Positions 1 through 10,055 of a stretch of 17,381 nucleotides of DNA are shown piece by piece; within the stretch, counting starts at the first letter, position 1; each line of letters starts with the position of its first letter. The DNA is taken from positions 1-17,381 of the forward strand of contig JALLAZ010000298.1 of assembly GCA_036939755.1 (NCBI GenBank), given 5' to 3'. The position numbers were made by a program, and so were the translations under genes. The notes beneath the pieces are model-generated. The model was given only the letters and a program-made list of their open reading frames with translations, was not told where the DNA came from and did no database searches. Source of the DNA: Stephanodiscus triporus (lineage: Eukaryota > Bacillariophyta > Thalassiosirophyceae > Thalassiosirales > Thalassiosiraceae).

Positions 1-269
1 CCAATCCCGCCTAGCACTAGGGACCAAGTCCCTTAAGAAACAAAAAACAAAAAACACACCAAAAAAAGAGAACAGAGGCAAAAGACCCGAAGCCACAAGC
101 AGCCGCCGGAGCGTGTCGGTGGCTTCCCCGTCCCCGACCCCCGCCTGCATAAATAAAATAAAATAATAGGATAAGAAAGAAGAACGAAGAGATAGGACGG
201 GGGGAAGAGAAATCGGCAATATTATAATAATAAATGATAATAATAGGTGGTGGTGGTGGGGGGTGATAC
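1..269 (+). promoter_or_regulatory. 5' flank and probable 5' UTR of the kinase gene
   Basis: No gene is seen here. The stretch holds A-rich and TAA-rich simple sequence at about 150-245. A short upstream open reading frame runs 234-266 (ATG, nine further codons, TGA) and ends three bases before the kinase ATG at 270. If the transcript starts upstream of 234, this uORF would force reinitiation or leaky scanning at the kinase start. A small hairpin (GGGAC, loop CAA, GTCCC) lies at 20-32. No convincing TATA box was found. Confidence 0.4.
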
Positions 270-3041
270 ATGGACAATAATTTAGTAGAAGAATCATTCG
301 TCGACCGCGTCGGCGGCAAGGAGATGGAGGAGGAGGATTATCATTATCATCATCATTACGGGGAAGACGACGATAGTTGTTGTTATTATGGCGAGGAGGG
401 ACGACGCCAAGCGGCGGGACGTCGTCGGTCGTCCTTGACCCTCGACGACGACGACGACGACATGGACATGGACATGGACGCGGACGACGCAAACTACCGC
501 CGCCGCGCGACGACTGCCACGACCGACAACGATCGTCATCGCGCGGATGGAGGAGGAGGAGGAGCGGAACGCGGCGACGATGATGACGTCGACGACGATG
601 ATATTATGGACGCGTCCCGAGCGGCGAGATCCCCGACGACGAGCCCGGACGACGGCGCCTTCCGGCGGGACCTGCCATGGGGAGAAAAATCGTCGGCGGC
701 GCCAGGCGACGGAGGCGAAGGCGGAGGAGGAGTCGCGGAACGACGGAGCAGCGGTCGGAAGATGCATTTCCTATTCGGGGATGATCGTCGGGGGGGGGGT
801 TGCCCCGACCGCGGCGACGTCGGTCCGACGCGATGGGGGTCCGGCGGCGGAAACAACGCCATCCCCCCGGCATGTCGGAGGGGGAGCAGCGAAAGCATGG
901 CCGAGAGCCTGCAGAGCAGCTTCGGCGGGAGCTTCACGAGCGATAGTTGTCCGGTGGATGCCGCCTTGGGGGGGAACCTGGTCTTTGCCACCGATGACGA
1001 GGTGGCGAGGCTGATGTACGGCGGCGATTCCGACGACGCAGACTACGACGTCGACGATACGCTTCGCGTATGCGCGAACGCCTCGGAACGATGCTCCGAT
1101 GGCTCGTTCCCTACCACCATCGCCACCACCACCACCACCACCAAGCCTTCGATGCTCATTTCCTCCCTCCCCCCATCGGCGACGCTTGGAACGGGCTCGT
1201 TCAGCACGGTTAGATTGGCATGGCGCAGGGGGGCGCCGCCCAAAAATTCTTCCGACGAAGACGACGTCGACGTCGACGATAATGATGCATCGCGTTCCGC
1301 GCCCCTTTGTCAATCCAATAAAAGACGCAGAAGCATGGTCAACGTCCAGAGTGAGCTCGATGATGCCGATACGGATCCATCGCTCGAAAAAATACGCGGG
1401 GGGGGAGGAGGAGAACTCGTCGCCGTTAAGATCATACAGAAATCGATACTGAAACAAATGAAGTCGATGCAACGCGGTCCGAACAATCGCCTAACCGCTC
1501 ACACCGCATTCGATAACATCGAACGGGAGATAGCCACGATGAAAAGACTCCGTCATCCCAACTTGGTTCGTCTGTACGAGGTCATCGATAGCGTCGAGTC
1601 GGACTGCTTGCTTATGGTGTTGGAATACGTGTCCTTGGGTGAGCGAAAGAAAGTCCTATTCACGTCCTTCCGTCTCCCTCGTCCATTCTCCCTCTCTCTC
1701 TCTCTCTCTTTCTCTCCCGCCTAACATCCTCCTCACCCCCTTTTTGTTCAGGCGAAATATTAAGTCATGTTCAGGGGACGGGCCATTACACGAGGATGCG
1801 ATACCGGAAGAAGGTGAAAGGTTTGACGGACGGGGGTCATTTCGATGAAAAACACGCCGCATTGTTCTTCGTGGATATTATGCACGGCTTGGCTTATTTA
1901 CATCGGTGTGTATGTTGCAATGCAGCCTGGCGTGGCCTATTTTTGTGTTTCCTCTTGCTCTCAATAATTCGAGTTCTTGACACACACACATCATTTGCTC
2001 CGATCTCAATTAAAGGAACAGGATATGTCACCGTGACCTTAAGCCGGAGGTAAGTGTATCTGTCCGATCTTCCCTTGTTCGCTCGCCCTTTTCGTTTCCG
2101 CCCAAATCAATGATCTATCTTTGACATATCACACAACAGAACATACTGTGAGTGTAATGATGCGCTCGCGAATTTTTTCCCATCATGGACCTCACAATCG
2201 ACTGGATACTTTTCTCAGCTTGTGTGAAAGCGGTATAGCAAAAATTAGCGATTTTGGGGTCAGCCACATTTTTGAGGATGAAAGGGACCGTAAATCTTTC
2301 AGGCTCAATGCAATCGATGATGAATCTATTGACGATCGGATATCTGACAACGAAGGCAGGGTTGATTCTGAACAAGTTGACGACTTTAACGGCAGCACCA
2401 CACATTTGCTGAGACGGGAGAGTGATCAAGCAGTTAACATGCCGAGCCGTCATAATAGCGGCATGTTGAAGAAAACGGAAGGGACGTATTGTTTTTGGTC
2501 TCCAGAGATGTGCAGTGCCGCGTCCGATGGATTTTCTGGCTACTCCGCGGACTTGTGGGCTGCTGGCGTTTGCCTTTATATATTCACCACTGGAAGATTG
2601 CCATTTTTTTCGATGGACCCTACCGAATTATTTGACATGATATCCAAGGCAGAGGTCCCATACTCAGGACTGGGCTTGTCAGATGATTTAAGGGACCTCC
2701 TGAGCAAACTGCTGGAGAAAGACCCATCAAAAAGAGCTGGAGTGGGCGATTGTCTGAAACACGAATTTTGCGCCCAAGCGAGGACCGAGAGGATCGAACA
2801 ACTGGGCTACAAATTCAAGCGGAGCGAGGAACAAATTATCTTGTCGAAGAATGATGTAGATATGGCGCTCTCGATTACAATGCCTCGGAAGCGTGCCACC
2901 TCGCCCAAGGCTAGAGCGATGCGTGTTACCACTTCATCAGTATCGTCTTCTGCTCCTCTGGCTGTGATTGCAGTGCCGAACCTGAAGTCACCCATCAGTG
3001 GACTGAAAAAGTGGTGCCGGGACAAATTAGGCAGCTTATGA
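270..3041 (+). CDS. CaMKK/LKB1-like serine/threonine protein kinase, five exons
   Basis: Exons read as 270-1638, 1752-1905, 2016-2049, 2140-2147 and 2219-3041, with GT-AG introns of 113, 110, 90 and 71 bases, giving 795 residues. Residues 1-300 are low complexity (Asp, Arg, Gly, His). The kinase domain follows: glycine loop GTGSFS from 307 (third Gly is Ser), VAVK lysine K387, helix C glutamate about E420, HRDLKPEN with D515, DFG with D533, and SPE in place of APE at 616-618. DFGVS and the RHPNLVRLYEVID stretch look like the CaMKK/LKB1/SnRK1-activating group (family knowledge); this would make it a cytosolic kinase that phosphorylates AMPK/SnRK1-type kinases (inference). About 80 residues separate DFG from SPE, so the activation segment carries an acidic insert. 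All catalytic residues are present, so it is probably active. Exon 1 is GC-rich and repetitive; exon 5 uses more A/T-ending codons. The first in-frame ATG was chosen; M19 would be an alternative start. Confidence 0.85.
2140..2147 (+). other. 8-base microexon of the kinase gene
   Basis: The bases AACATACT sit between an AG acceptor (2138-2139) and a GTGAGT donor (2148). Joined to the flanking exons they give HRDLKPENILLCESGIAK. Leaving them out removes the catalytic-loop Asn (N520, a Mg ligand) and shifts the frame. Reading straight through the surrounding sequence breaks the kinase domain. The call rests on protein continuity and splice consensus, without RNA evidence. Confidence 0.8.
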
Positions 3042-3224
3042 AGTGGAGCTTTCTCTCGCCCCAGCCTTTGGGCGACAAATGGAACACCGACATACAATTT
3101 CATCTTGCCTACACAGATCGTTGATTCACGCACTGCATCTTACAAGGCAATATTGTAAATAAGCAAGCTATATTAAATTTGATATATTCTTGAATGATCC
3201 CGTCTGACCACAGCCTTCTACTAC
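3042..3224. other. Convergent 3' intergenic stretch
   Basis: This holds the 3' ends of the kinase gene (+) and the two-domain membrane protein gene (-). No gene is seen. It is A/T-rich towards 3140-3195, as expected for 3' UTRs. No canonical AATAAA was found on either strand. Confidence 0.5.
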
Positions 3225-5834
3225 TTACATTAAACAACACATGATGTGATGCTTAACTTCCGTTCTTGTCCCGTCTATGCCCCACTTCGGTCTATCACCC
3301 AAAACGTCCTGATGTAAAGTGCATCGCGTTTTCTCGTCCCCGCCCATCGCGCCCACCTGGACCCAAGTGTTCATAGGTCCGTTGGCGGGAGCCCATTCCT
3401 CCTTGTACGGTTTGGTTATCATGCTGCCCGGCAGGGGCGCGGTGGCGCGGCCGTTGGGGCAGTACGCGGCGTACGGGCACAGGACCATGTGGTTGTACGA
3501 TTCGCAGAAGAGGACGGCGTCCTCGTACGACGCGCCCGACCAGCCGTGCGCGGACGAGAACCAGATTGGCTGGAACGCCTCGATCACCGCCTTCTCTCGC
3601 GTTTGTTCGTCCACGTCTTGCCACGTGACGCCCGACGAAACGCCCGCCGCGTTCCCCTTGCTCGCCGGGTCCTCCTCACCGATGCCGTCCTCCAATTTCA
3701 CCGCCGTCGAATTGCTCGTTTCCGTCGCGACGTCCGCCTCGACGTGATGCAACCTCTCGTGCTTCCCCCACTCGGTTGCCGGATCCAAGGATCCGATATT
3801 GTACTCATCCCTGCAGCACATGAGGTTCTGCGTTATCCCCCCCGCGCCGTGGTCGTGTTCCGTCGATATGCCTGTGATGCCCCAACCCGGCTTCTCCTGA
3901 TCGTGCAGATCCGTGTATCGCTTGCAGGTGAACATCCCCCCAACCTGCACGAACTGATTGTAACCGTTGGATATCGCCGACCACTGTTCGCCGTTCGGAC
4001 GAACGCCATGGAAGGGAACGCCGTCGTCCTGGTTGCAGTAGATTTCGTACGGACAAGGGACGCGTCGATCGTGGGACTTACAGAAGATGACGGCGTCGTC
4101 GAACGTTATGCCCTATTTTTTAGAGGGAGGGGGGAGGATTTAGTGAGGTTTACAACAACAAACTTCAAAGAAAAATCAAACAAACAAACACGCGAGCGAC
4201 CACATTTCAATTCTCGCTCTCACCTCCCAGCCAGACCGACGATCGTACCAAACCGGATCGAAGACCCTTAGACTGTTGAGGATGGCATCCAGCGCTCCCG
4301 AGTGTTGAGTATTCGGGGGGGGCGAGGAGGACGAATCGATGATCCCCCCGCCGCCTCCGCCATCCCTCCCGCTCTCCCCTCCTCCTCCTTCGCCGGCGGC
4401 GGCGCGACGGTGGATACCCACGGACAAGGCCACGAGCATGCACGCGACCGCGAGGGAGAAGGCCGACGCGTACCGCGCCGCTCGACGATCGTACGCCGAC
4501 GCCGACGTCGTCGTCGCCGTCGTGCGATGATATCCTCGCGGGAACTCGTCGTCGTTCTCCTCGCGGATGCGACCGTCGCGAAGTGCGATCCCCCCTCCTC
4601 CCCCTCCCCCCCCGCCCTTCCCTACTACGTGACCCATCCCCCGAAATCGACCGAGCACCGTCATCTTCCGCCTCGACGTTCGGCGGGGACGACGATCGTC
4701 GTCGTTCGCATCATCCTCCTCCTCCTCCCACAGCGCGAGGTCGCGAGCCCTCGCCCTCCACGCCGAGTACGGCGAGGATGCGAATCCTCCCCTTCCCCCT
4801 CCTCTCCCCGACGACGACGTCGACGACGACGACGACGTCCGAACGTCGCGGACGCCGTACAGGGCGCCGTACATCGACCCCAACCCCCTACCGACGCGCC
4901 CCTCCTCCTCGATGTCGCGATCGCGATCGAGCACGCCGTCGTCGTCGTCGTCGTCGTCGCCGCTCCCGCGGGAACGGCCGTTGTTCTTTTCCTCCTCCTC
5001 CCCCTCGTCGTCGTCGCCTCCGCCCTCGCCGCCGCCGCCGTCGAGGTAGCTCTCGAATCCGCCGTCGCGTATGCTCTTGAGGTAATCCCGGTAGGCGTTC
5101 GCGACCTCCTCCTTCTTCGACGACGTCGCGCTGCCGCACTCGTCGCCGTCAACGCCCCCGCCGTCCTCCTCCACCTCGTCGTCGCCCGCCGCCGCCGCCG
5201 CCGCGGCGGCGGCGGCGTCCTCCTCCTCCTCCACCCCCCCCTCCTCGTCCCCAATCTCGAAGGCTCCGTCCAGGCCATCTCGCATGATCGCCTCGCGCTC
5301 CCACTGTTGGAGCGGGGGGGGGTCGGAGGGGGAGGGGGAGGATGGGGAGGACGACGAAGGCGCGACGCCGTCGACGGCTCGGCGGCGCGACGACGACGAC
5401 GACGACGACGACGATTCCGCCCCCCCGTCGTCCCCCCCGGCGTCGCGATCCCAGAATGCCCCGGAGTCTCGACGGCCTCCTCGGCGGCCGCTGTTCTCGT
5501 CGTAGTCGTCGTCGTAGTAGTGGTCACGTCGGTCCGCGTCGTCTTCGTCGTATCCGTCGCCGTCGTAATATCGTCGTACCACTCGCCGACGGCGAGGGGC
5601 GGACGACGACGAATACGCGGACATCCCCCAATCGTCGTCGTCGTCGTAGTCGTCGTCGCTGAGGTACAGATCGTCGTCGTGCCGCGGGCCGAGTCGTCGT
5701 CGAGATGTCGGCCCGCGATCCGAATGCTCCCGTCGGGGAGGGCCGCAGTAGTAGTCGTCGTCGTCGTCGGTCGGTTGGTCGACTCCTCCTCCTCCTCCGA
5801 ATCCGACGGCGAGGAAGTTTCGCAGGCGATTCAT
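3225..5834 (-). CDS. Type II membrane protein with two tandem cysteine-patterned (DUF7495-like) domains
   Basis: Exon 1 is 5834-4224 and exon 2 is 4112-3225, separated by a 111-base intron (GTGAG...ATAG on the minus strand), giving 832 residues. Residues 1-454 are low complexity: Asp/Tyr, Ser, Arg, Gly and Ala runs from CGT/CGA-type trinucleotide repeats. A single hydrophobic segment lies at about 455-474 with arginines on both sides, so the C-terminal half is probably extracellular or luminal. It holds two homologous domains, about 528-637 and 721-830. Each has Cys spaced 9 then 6 residues (548/557/563 and 740/749/755), CPYxxYC, a VQVG strand, a later Cys (600, 801) and a terminal MCC pair. 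The splice restores GWEGITFDDAVIFC, which matches HGWSGASYEDAVLFC of the second domain and so supports the junction. I believe this is the diatom DUF7495 family; its function is unknown. The many Cys suggest a disulphide-bonded surface or wall protein (inference). Confidence 0.8.
4224..5834 (-). repeat. Trinucleotide-repeat-rich exon encoding Asp/Ser/Arg/Gly tracts
   Basis: Much of this exon is made of runs of GTC/CGT, TCC and GCC type trinucleotides (for example around 4940-4970, 5385-5420 and 5625-5660 on the plus strand). They encode poly-Asp, poly-Ser, poly-Glu and poly-Ala on the coding strand and leave several long spurious frames open on both strands. This is slippage-prone sequence with no known domain. 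Confidence 0.75.
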
Positions 5835-6332
5835 GTTTCGTTGTTGATTTTTTTTAACGCGCCCGTCCTACGATGTCTGGAACATCCGCGGTATGGTACG
5901 GAGGAGAGAGAGAGCGCGCGGATGATCGAGTCGATGGAGAGTGTTAGAATGGAGGAGAGGCTGGGAAGGGGGGATAGTATCTCGTCGGATTCACGGACGG
6001 GCAGGGGTTGGGGGGGGGGTGAGATATTCTCCGTTCAAAAAGTTCAATCACAAAATATTTTAAGGTTTGGTTGCGGCAGGCGCGCGATTTTCACCTGTGT
6101 AGGTCAGTCAGGCTGCAAGCTTCCAAGACCTCGGGTTATAGAGAGCTTTTGAGCTTCGTCAACCAACACTACCAACCTAGTACCTTACTCTCCCCGCTGA
6201 AAATGAACAACCAAGAGAAGGCCCCCTGAGCGCATATAATTAAAGCGTGGCGTTTGGCGTTCAACGCTATGCACTGCTCCCGGAAGTCGTCCAACTCCGC
6301 TCTGATATCAGAACCTCACCCGTCGTCCAAGA
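5835..6332. promoter_or_regulatory. Divergent promoter region between the membrane protein and oxygenase genes
   Basis: No gene is seen in these 498 bases, which separate two divergently transcribed genes and should hold both promoters and 5' UTRs. A GA-rich stretch lies at about 5901-5970. The 15-mer GCTGCAAGCTTCCAA at 6112-6126 recurs in inverse orientation at 10152-10166, upstream of the pseudouridine synthase gene. No clear TATA box was found for either gene. Confidence 0.45.
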
Positions 6333-6778
6333 ATGATAGAAGACTCCACGAAGCGAATCGCCACCACCGTCGGGGAGTGGTGCCCATCGAAGGAGGCGGA
6401 CGTCGTCTGCATTCGATACGATGACCTCGTCGCTGCATTCCGGGGAGGAGGGGGAGGGGGGGACAGGCCGTCGGACGAAGAAGAAGAAGTAGAAGAAGAC
6501 GGCTGCGCCGCCGCCGCGGCGGCGTCGGCGGCGTCTTCAAATATCGCCGGTCTCATCGAGGGCGCATTCTCCTCGATCGGGCTCGGCATAATCGCGATCA
6601 CGGACGTGCCGAACCTACATCGAAGTCGCCTTCGTCTGCTTCGTCTGTCCCAAAAGTTGGCCACGTTGCCGGCGGATCAGTTGGAAGGGATAACCGTGCC
6701 CGAATCTTCATATCAAGTAGGCTGGGTGAGGACTTTTCCTTGATCATAATGTATATATATGTTTACATCATCGATGTC

Positions 6779-6840
<62 letters not shown>

Positions 6841-8148
6841 CCATCCCAGAGCCACGGGCGGGAGAAGTTGGAGGGGGACAAATTGGATTATAGCAAAGGG
6901 TCGTTCTACGCCAACCCGCTGACGGAAGATTTGGTGGAGACTATGCTAGAAAGGCGGAGATATCGAAGATCGCGTATCCCGATGAGCGAACGGGGATATG
7001 ACGTCGACGACGACGACGATGATGATATTATCGCGGATCGCGACGAGGAAGAATTGTTGGATTGGGACGAGTCCCTCGACGTCGTCGGGACCGACGACGA
7101 GCTGCGCGCGCTGGCGCGGTCCAATCCGGCCTTCTTCGCGCCCAACGTATGGCCTGCCGAGGGATTGCCCGACATGGAATCGGCCTTCAGAGAAGTCGGC
7201 AGGCTGATGCACGAGGTTGGGATTATGGTCGCCAGGTGCTGCGATTCGTACGCGTCCTCTCGTGTAAGCACAACGCGCCTTCCTCGCCGGCGCGCTCTTT
7301 TGCTCCGCGCGCGCGGGGAAAATACCGCTCCTCGCCCGCTCACGCTGCTACTCGTCTTTTTTCTCACTCCCACGCCAAAACAAAAGTGCCCGGGCTACGA
7401 GCCGAAACTCGAAAAGATCCTCCGACACTCCAAGTGCTGCAAGGGACGATTGCTCCACTACTTTCCCGCCGAGGAGGACGATCGTCATTCCGCCGCCGCC
7501 ACCGACGACGATGACGACCGCGCGAATAATAACAACGGCGCGAGGGACGATGCCCAGTTTAGCGATTGGTGTGGCTGGCACAATGACCATGGCTCGCTCA
7601 CCGGACTCCTCCCCGCGCTGTACCTCGACGGCGACGGGAACATCGTCGACTCCCCGGACGTCGAGGCGGGATTGTACATCAAGGCGCGCGACGGCACGCT
7701 GGTGCACGCGAAGATACCGGAAAACGCGGTGGCGTACCAAGTCGGCGAGACGGCCCAAATTCACACGGGCGGCCTGTTGAAGGCGACTCCGCGCGGTGAG
7801 TATATACATGTATATATTTCGGTCCTCCTTCGTCGCTAGCTTTGATCGGACGCAGAATCCCCTCCCGCACGTCTATTCGTCGTCCCCGTTCACTTCGACG
7901 ACTTATCTTCTACAGCCGTGCGTGGATGCAAGGGATCGGGACGCGTAAGCAGGGAAACCTTTGCGGTGTTCATGGAGCCGGAATTCCACAGTGCGATGGA
8001 CCTGCCGATCGGAAGAACACTGGAAGACGCGCAGTGCATAGAGGACGAGCGATGGCTGCCGAGTAGCGTACGCACCCTGAGGTCTAGGTGGAAGTTGGGC
8101 ATGACGTTCGGGGATTTTTCCAATGCGACGTTTTCGGCTTTTCATTGA
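6333..8148 (+). CDS. 2-oxoglutarate/Fe(II)-dependent oxygenase-like protein, four exons, altered metal ligand
   Basis: Exons 6333-6725, 6850-7263, 7387-7795 and 7916-8148 join to 482 residues. All introns are GT-AG (124, 123 and 120 bases). The splice at 6725/6850 gives YQVGWSHGREKLEGDKLDYS followed by KGSFYANP, and the splice at 7795/7916 gives ATPRAVRGC, both continuous with the eukaryotic isopenicillin-N-synthase-like oxygenases. CGWHNDHGSLTGL supplies the HxD metal ligands (H334, D336). AGLYIKARDG and QIHTGG match the barrel strands. R418 in SRETF is the expected 2-oxoglutarate-binding Arg. The distal His normally read in an ATPH motif is Arg405 (CGC). Family members are soluble oxygenases of varied, mostly unknown substrates; with Arg here the activity may be lost or changed. 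Acidic and poly-Ala inserts (about 45-70, 175-200, 298-325) are low complexity. It diverges from the membrane protein gene and converges on the synthase gene. Confidence 0.85.
6782..6837 (+). repeat. (TC)28 microsatellite in oxygenase intron 1
   Basis: A perfect run of 28 TC dinucleotides ends 12 bases before the 3' splice site at 6849/6850. It doubles as the polypyrimidine tract of the intron. Similar shorter CT runs lie in kinase intron 1 (about 1689-1715) and upstream of the small plus-strand gene (about 11453-11468). Confidence 0.95.
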
Positions 8149-8405
8149 GATTGGATACACAACATTTCCGGTAATCGGTTTTGCCACACCGATATATTCT
8201 AAGCAATTTCGTCTTATTGTCGCCGCGCCCATCGGGACGATGATGAAGGGCGCGTGTAGAAAAAAGAGCGGCAGTATCTGTGCATCCATTAGATTGCCAA
8301 AATACTCTTTAAGCATATACTTAATACTATAATTTTTCGTGAATTCATTTTCATGCAAGACTAAACGTTATGCTTCCCTATCCAAGACTAGGATGGACGT
8401 TCATT
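8149..8405. other. Convergent 3' intergenic stretch
   Basis: This is the space between the stop of the oxygenase gene (+) and the stop of the pseudouridine synthase gene (-). It becomes A/T-rich at about 8280-8340, fitting 3' UTRs. No gene, tRNA or repeat was seen. Confidence 0.5.
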
Positions 8406-9870
8406 TCACGAGAAGTTTATCCACTCGACCGCTGATGCGGTTTCGTCCTTGACGATCCCACGTTTCTTCTTATCGCCGCCGCCGCCACCGCCCGCGAAAA
8501 ACGGCCCCCTCCTCTTCATTCCGTCCAACCTCTTGCACCTGACCTCGATGGCCATACCCGGGGGGATGGTGTTCAGGTCGTAGTCACCGTAGGAAATACG
8601 AATCAGCCTCGTGACGTCTAGACCCAACGACCCCAAGATGCGACGGAGCTGACGATTCTTCCCCTCCGTGCACGTGATTCGAAGCCAGGTGTTGGTGCCT
8701 CTCCCGCTGCCCCCGCCGGACGACCGTCCCGTGCCCCCACCACCACCCCTCGAGGAAATACTCCTCCTCTCAATGGAGACCTTGATGCCCTTGTACCTCA
8801 TGAGCCTGCCCGTTCGGACGACCTCGCCACCTTCTCCGGTATTATCGATCCCCTTCCTCCCCTTCTTGACCCCTCCTCCCCCCGAAGTATCGCCATCGCG
8901 GTCGTTGTTGTCGTCCACGCGCACCGTGAGTCCGTTCCTCATCGCCCTCATCTTCCCCGGCGTGAGACGACCGTGCACCCTCGCCCTGTACGTCCTCCAG
9001 CACATGTTCTTCGGCAATTCCATCTCCCTCGCGTACATGCCGTGGTTCGTTAGCACCATCAATCCCTCAGTCATCATGTCGAGTCGTCCCACGGGCTTCA
9101 GGTGGACGGGAGGAGGACGAGAGTGGTAGTCGCCGTCCTTCTCCTTCCCGCTCCTCCTCCTCCTCCTCCCAATTTTTCCAGCCCCGCCCCGTATCAGGCG
9201 CTGCAGCATGGACGGTCGTCCGACCGGATCGTCCTCCGTGACGAGCTCGCCCGCGAGTTTATTCGCGAGCCATACCCTTGTGATGTCGTCGTCGTCGTCG
9301 TCGTCGTAATCGTCGTCGTCGTAATCGTCGTCGTCGTTCGTGGGGGAGGGTCGCGGTGGTCCGTCGATGTCGTATTCGTCGTCATCGTATGCGTCGTCCC
9401 CGACGACGATCGATGATGATCCATCCTTCCCCCGACGCGTCGTCGTAGTAGTAGTAGCAGCAGTAGAAGTCTTCTTCTTCTTCTTCTTCTCCGCCATCAT
9501 CGATCGCATCATCATTCCGAGCGTGCCGTCGATCCCAAGCACAAGCCTGCCGTCCACCTTCACCGCCAACGACGATCCTCCTCCCGAGTAGTCCCGACGA
9601 CGACGATTCGCGTTATCGTCGTCGTCGAGGGTCGGAGGAGGAGGAAGACGAGGAGGAGGGGGAGGACTTGGACGGAGGACGAACGACGGATCGGTCGTCG
9701 CTTTCCCGAACATCGTCACTCGCTCGGAGAGGATCATGCGCTCGGCCTGACGTCGGGATAGGCCGAGGTGTCTCGATAGGAGGGCGGAGAGTCTCACGCC
9801 GCGGTCGTCGTCGTCGTCACCGTCCGTGGTCGTCGTCGCGTCGTGACGACGGCGGCATCGTCCGAGAACG

Positions 9871-9904
<34 letters not shown>

Positions 9905-10055
9905 TATTATCATTCCACGACCGATCTCGAGCTCGGGGGGGAGGGGGGGACGCGACGACGAACGAACGATGTTGTTCTCGAGGCGCGATGATGGGCATCC
10001 TCCACCTCCTCCTACACGTCGCGGTGGCGATGGTCATCGCGATCGATCGATGCAT
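8406..10055 (-). CDS. RsuA/RluB-type RNA pseudouridine synthase with large low-complexity inserts
   Basis: Converts a specific uridine in RNA to pseudouridine. An S4 RNA-binding segment lies at about 87-125 (VRLSALLSRHLGLSRRQAER). The catalytic block is PVGRLDMMTEGLMVLTNHG with the nucleophile Asp326. GKNRQLRRILGSLG and TRLIRISYGDY near the C-terminus are typical of the RsuA/RluB/RluE/RluF group. The start was set at the ATG at 10055 (549 residues). The frame stays open to a further ATG at 10550, but those 165 residues look untranslated and include a TATTTATAATA stretch. From 10055 the protein begins MHRSIAMTIATATCRRRWRM, Arg-rich with no acidic residue until E27, so mitochondrial or plastid import is likely (inference). 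That would suit organelle rRNA as substrate. Bacterial homologues have 230-300 residues. The excess here is an Asp/Lys/Arg-rich insert at about 130-257 and Gly/Arg inserts later. Confidence 0.88.

Noticed and set aside
294..991. Overlapping minus-strand and second-frame open stretches across kinase exon 1
   Set aside because: These are low-complexity shadows of the GAC/CGC-rich first exon. They have no domain and no splice continuation.
3489..4271. A 260-codon plus-strand open frame
   Set aside because: It lies antisense to the two cysteine-patterned domains, whose repeated Cys spacing on the minus strand identifies the true coding strand.
4302..6152. A 616-codon plus-strand open frame opposite the membrane protein exon
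   Set aside because: It is the antisense shadow of GTC/CGT trinucleotide repeats, which rarely form stops in any frame. Its translation is poly-Arg, poly-Val and poly-Pro, whereas the minus strand holds the membrane segment and splices into the conserved domain.
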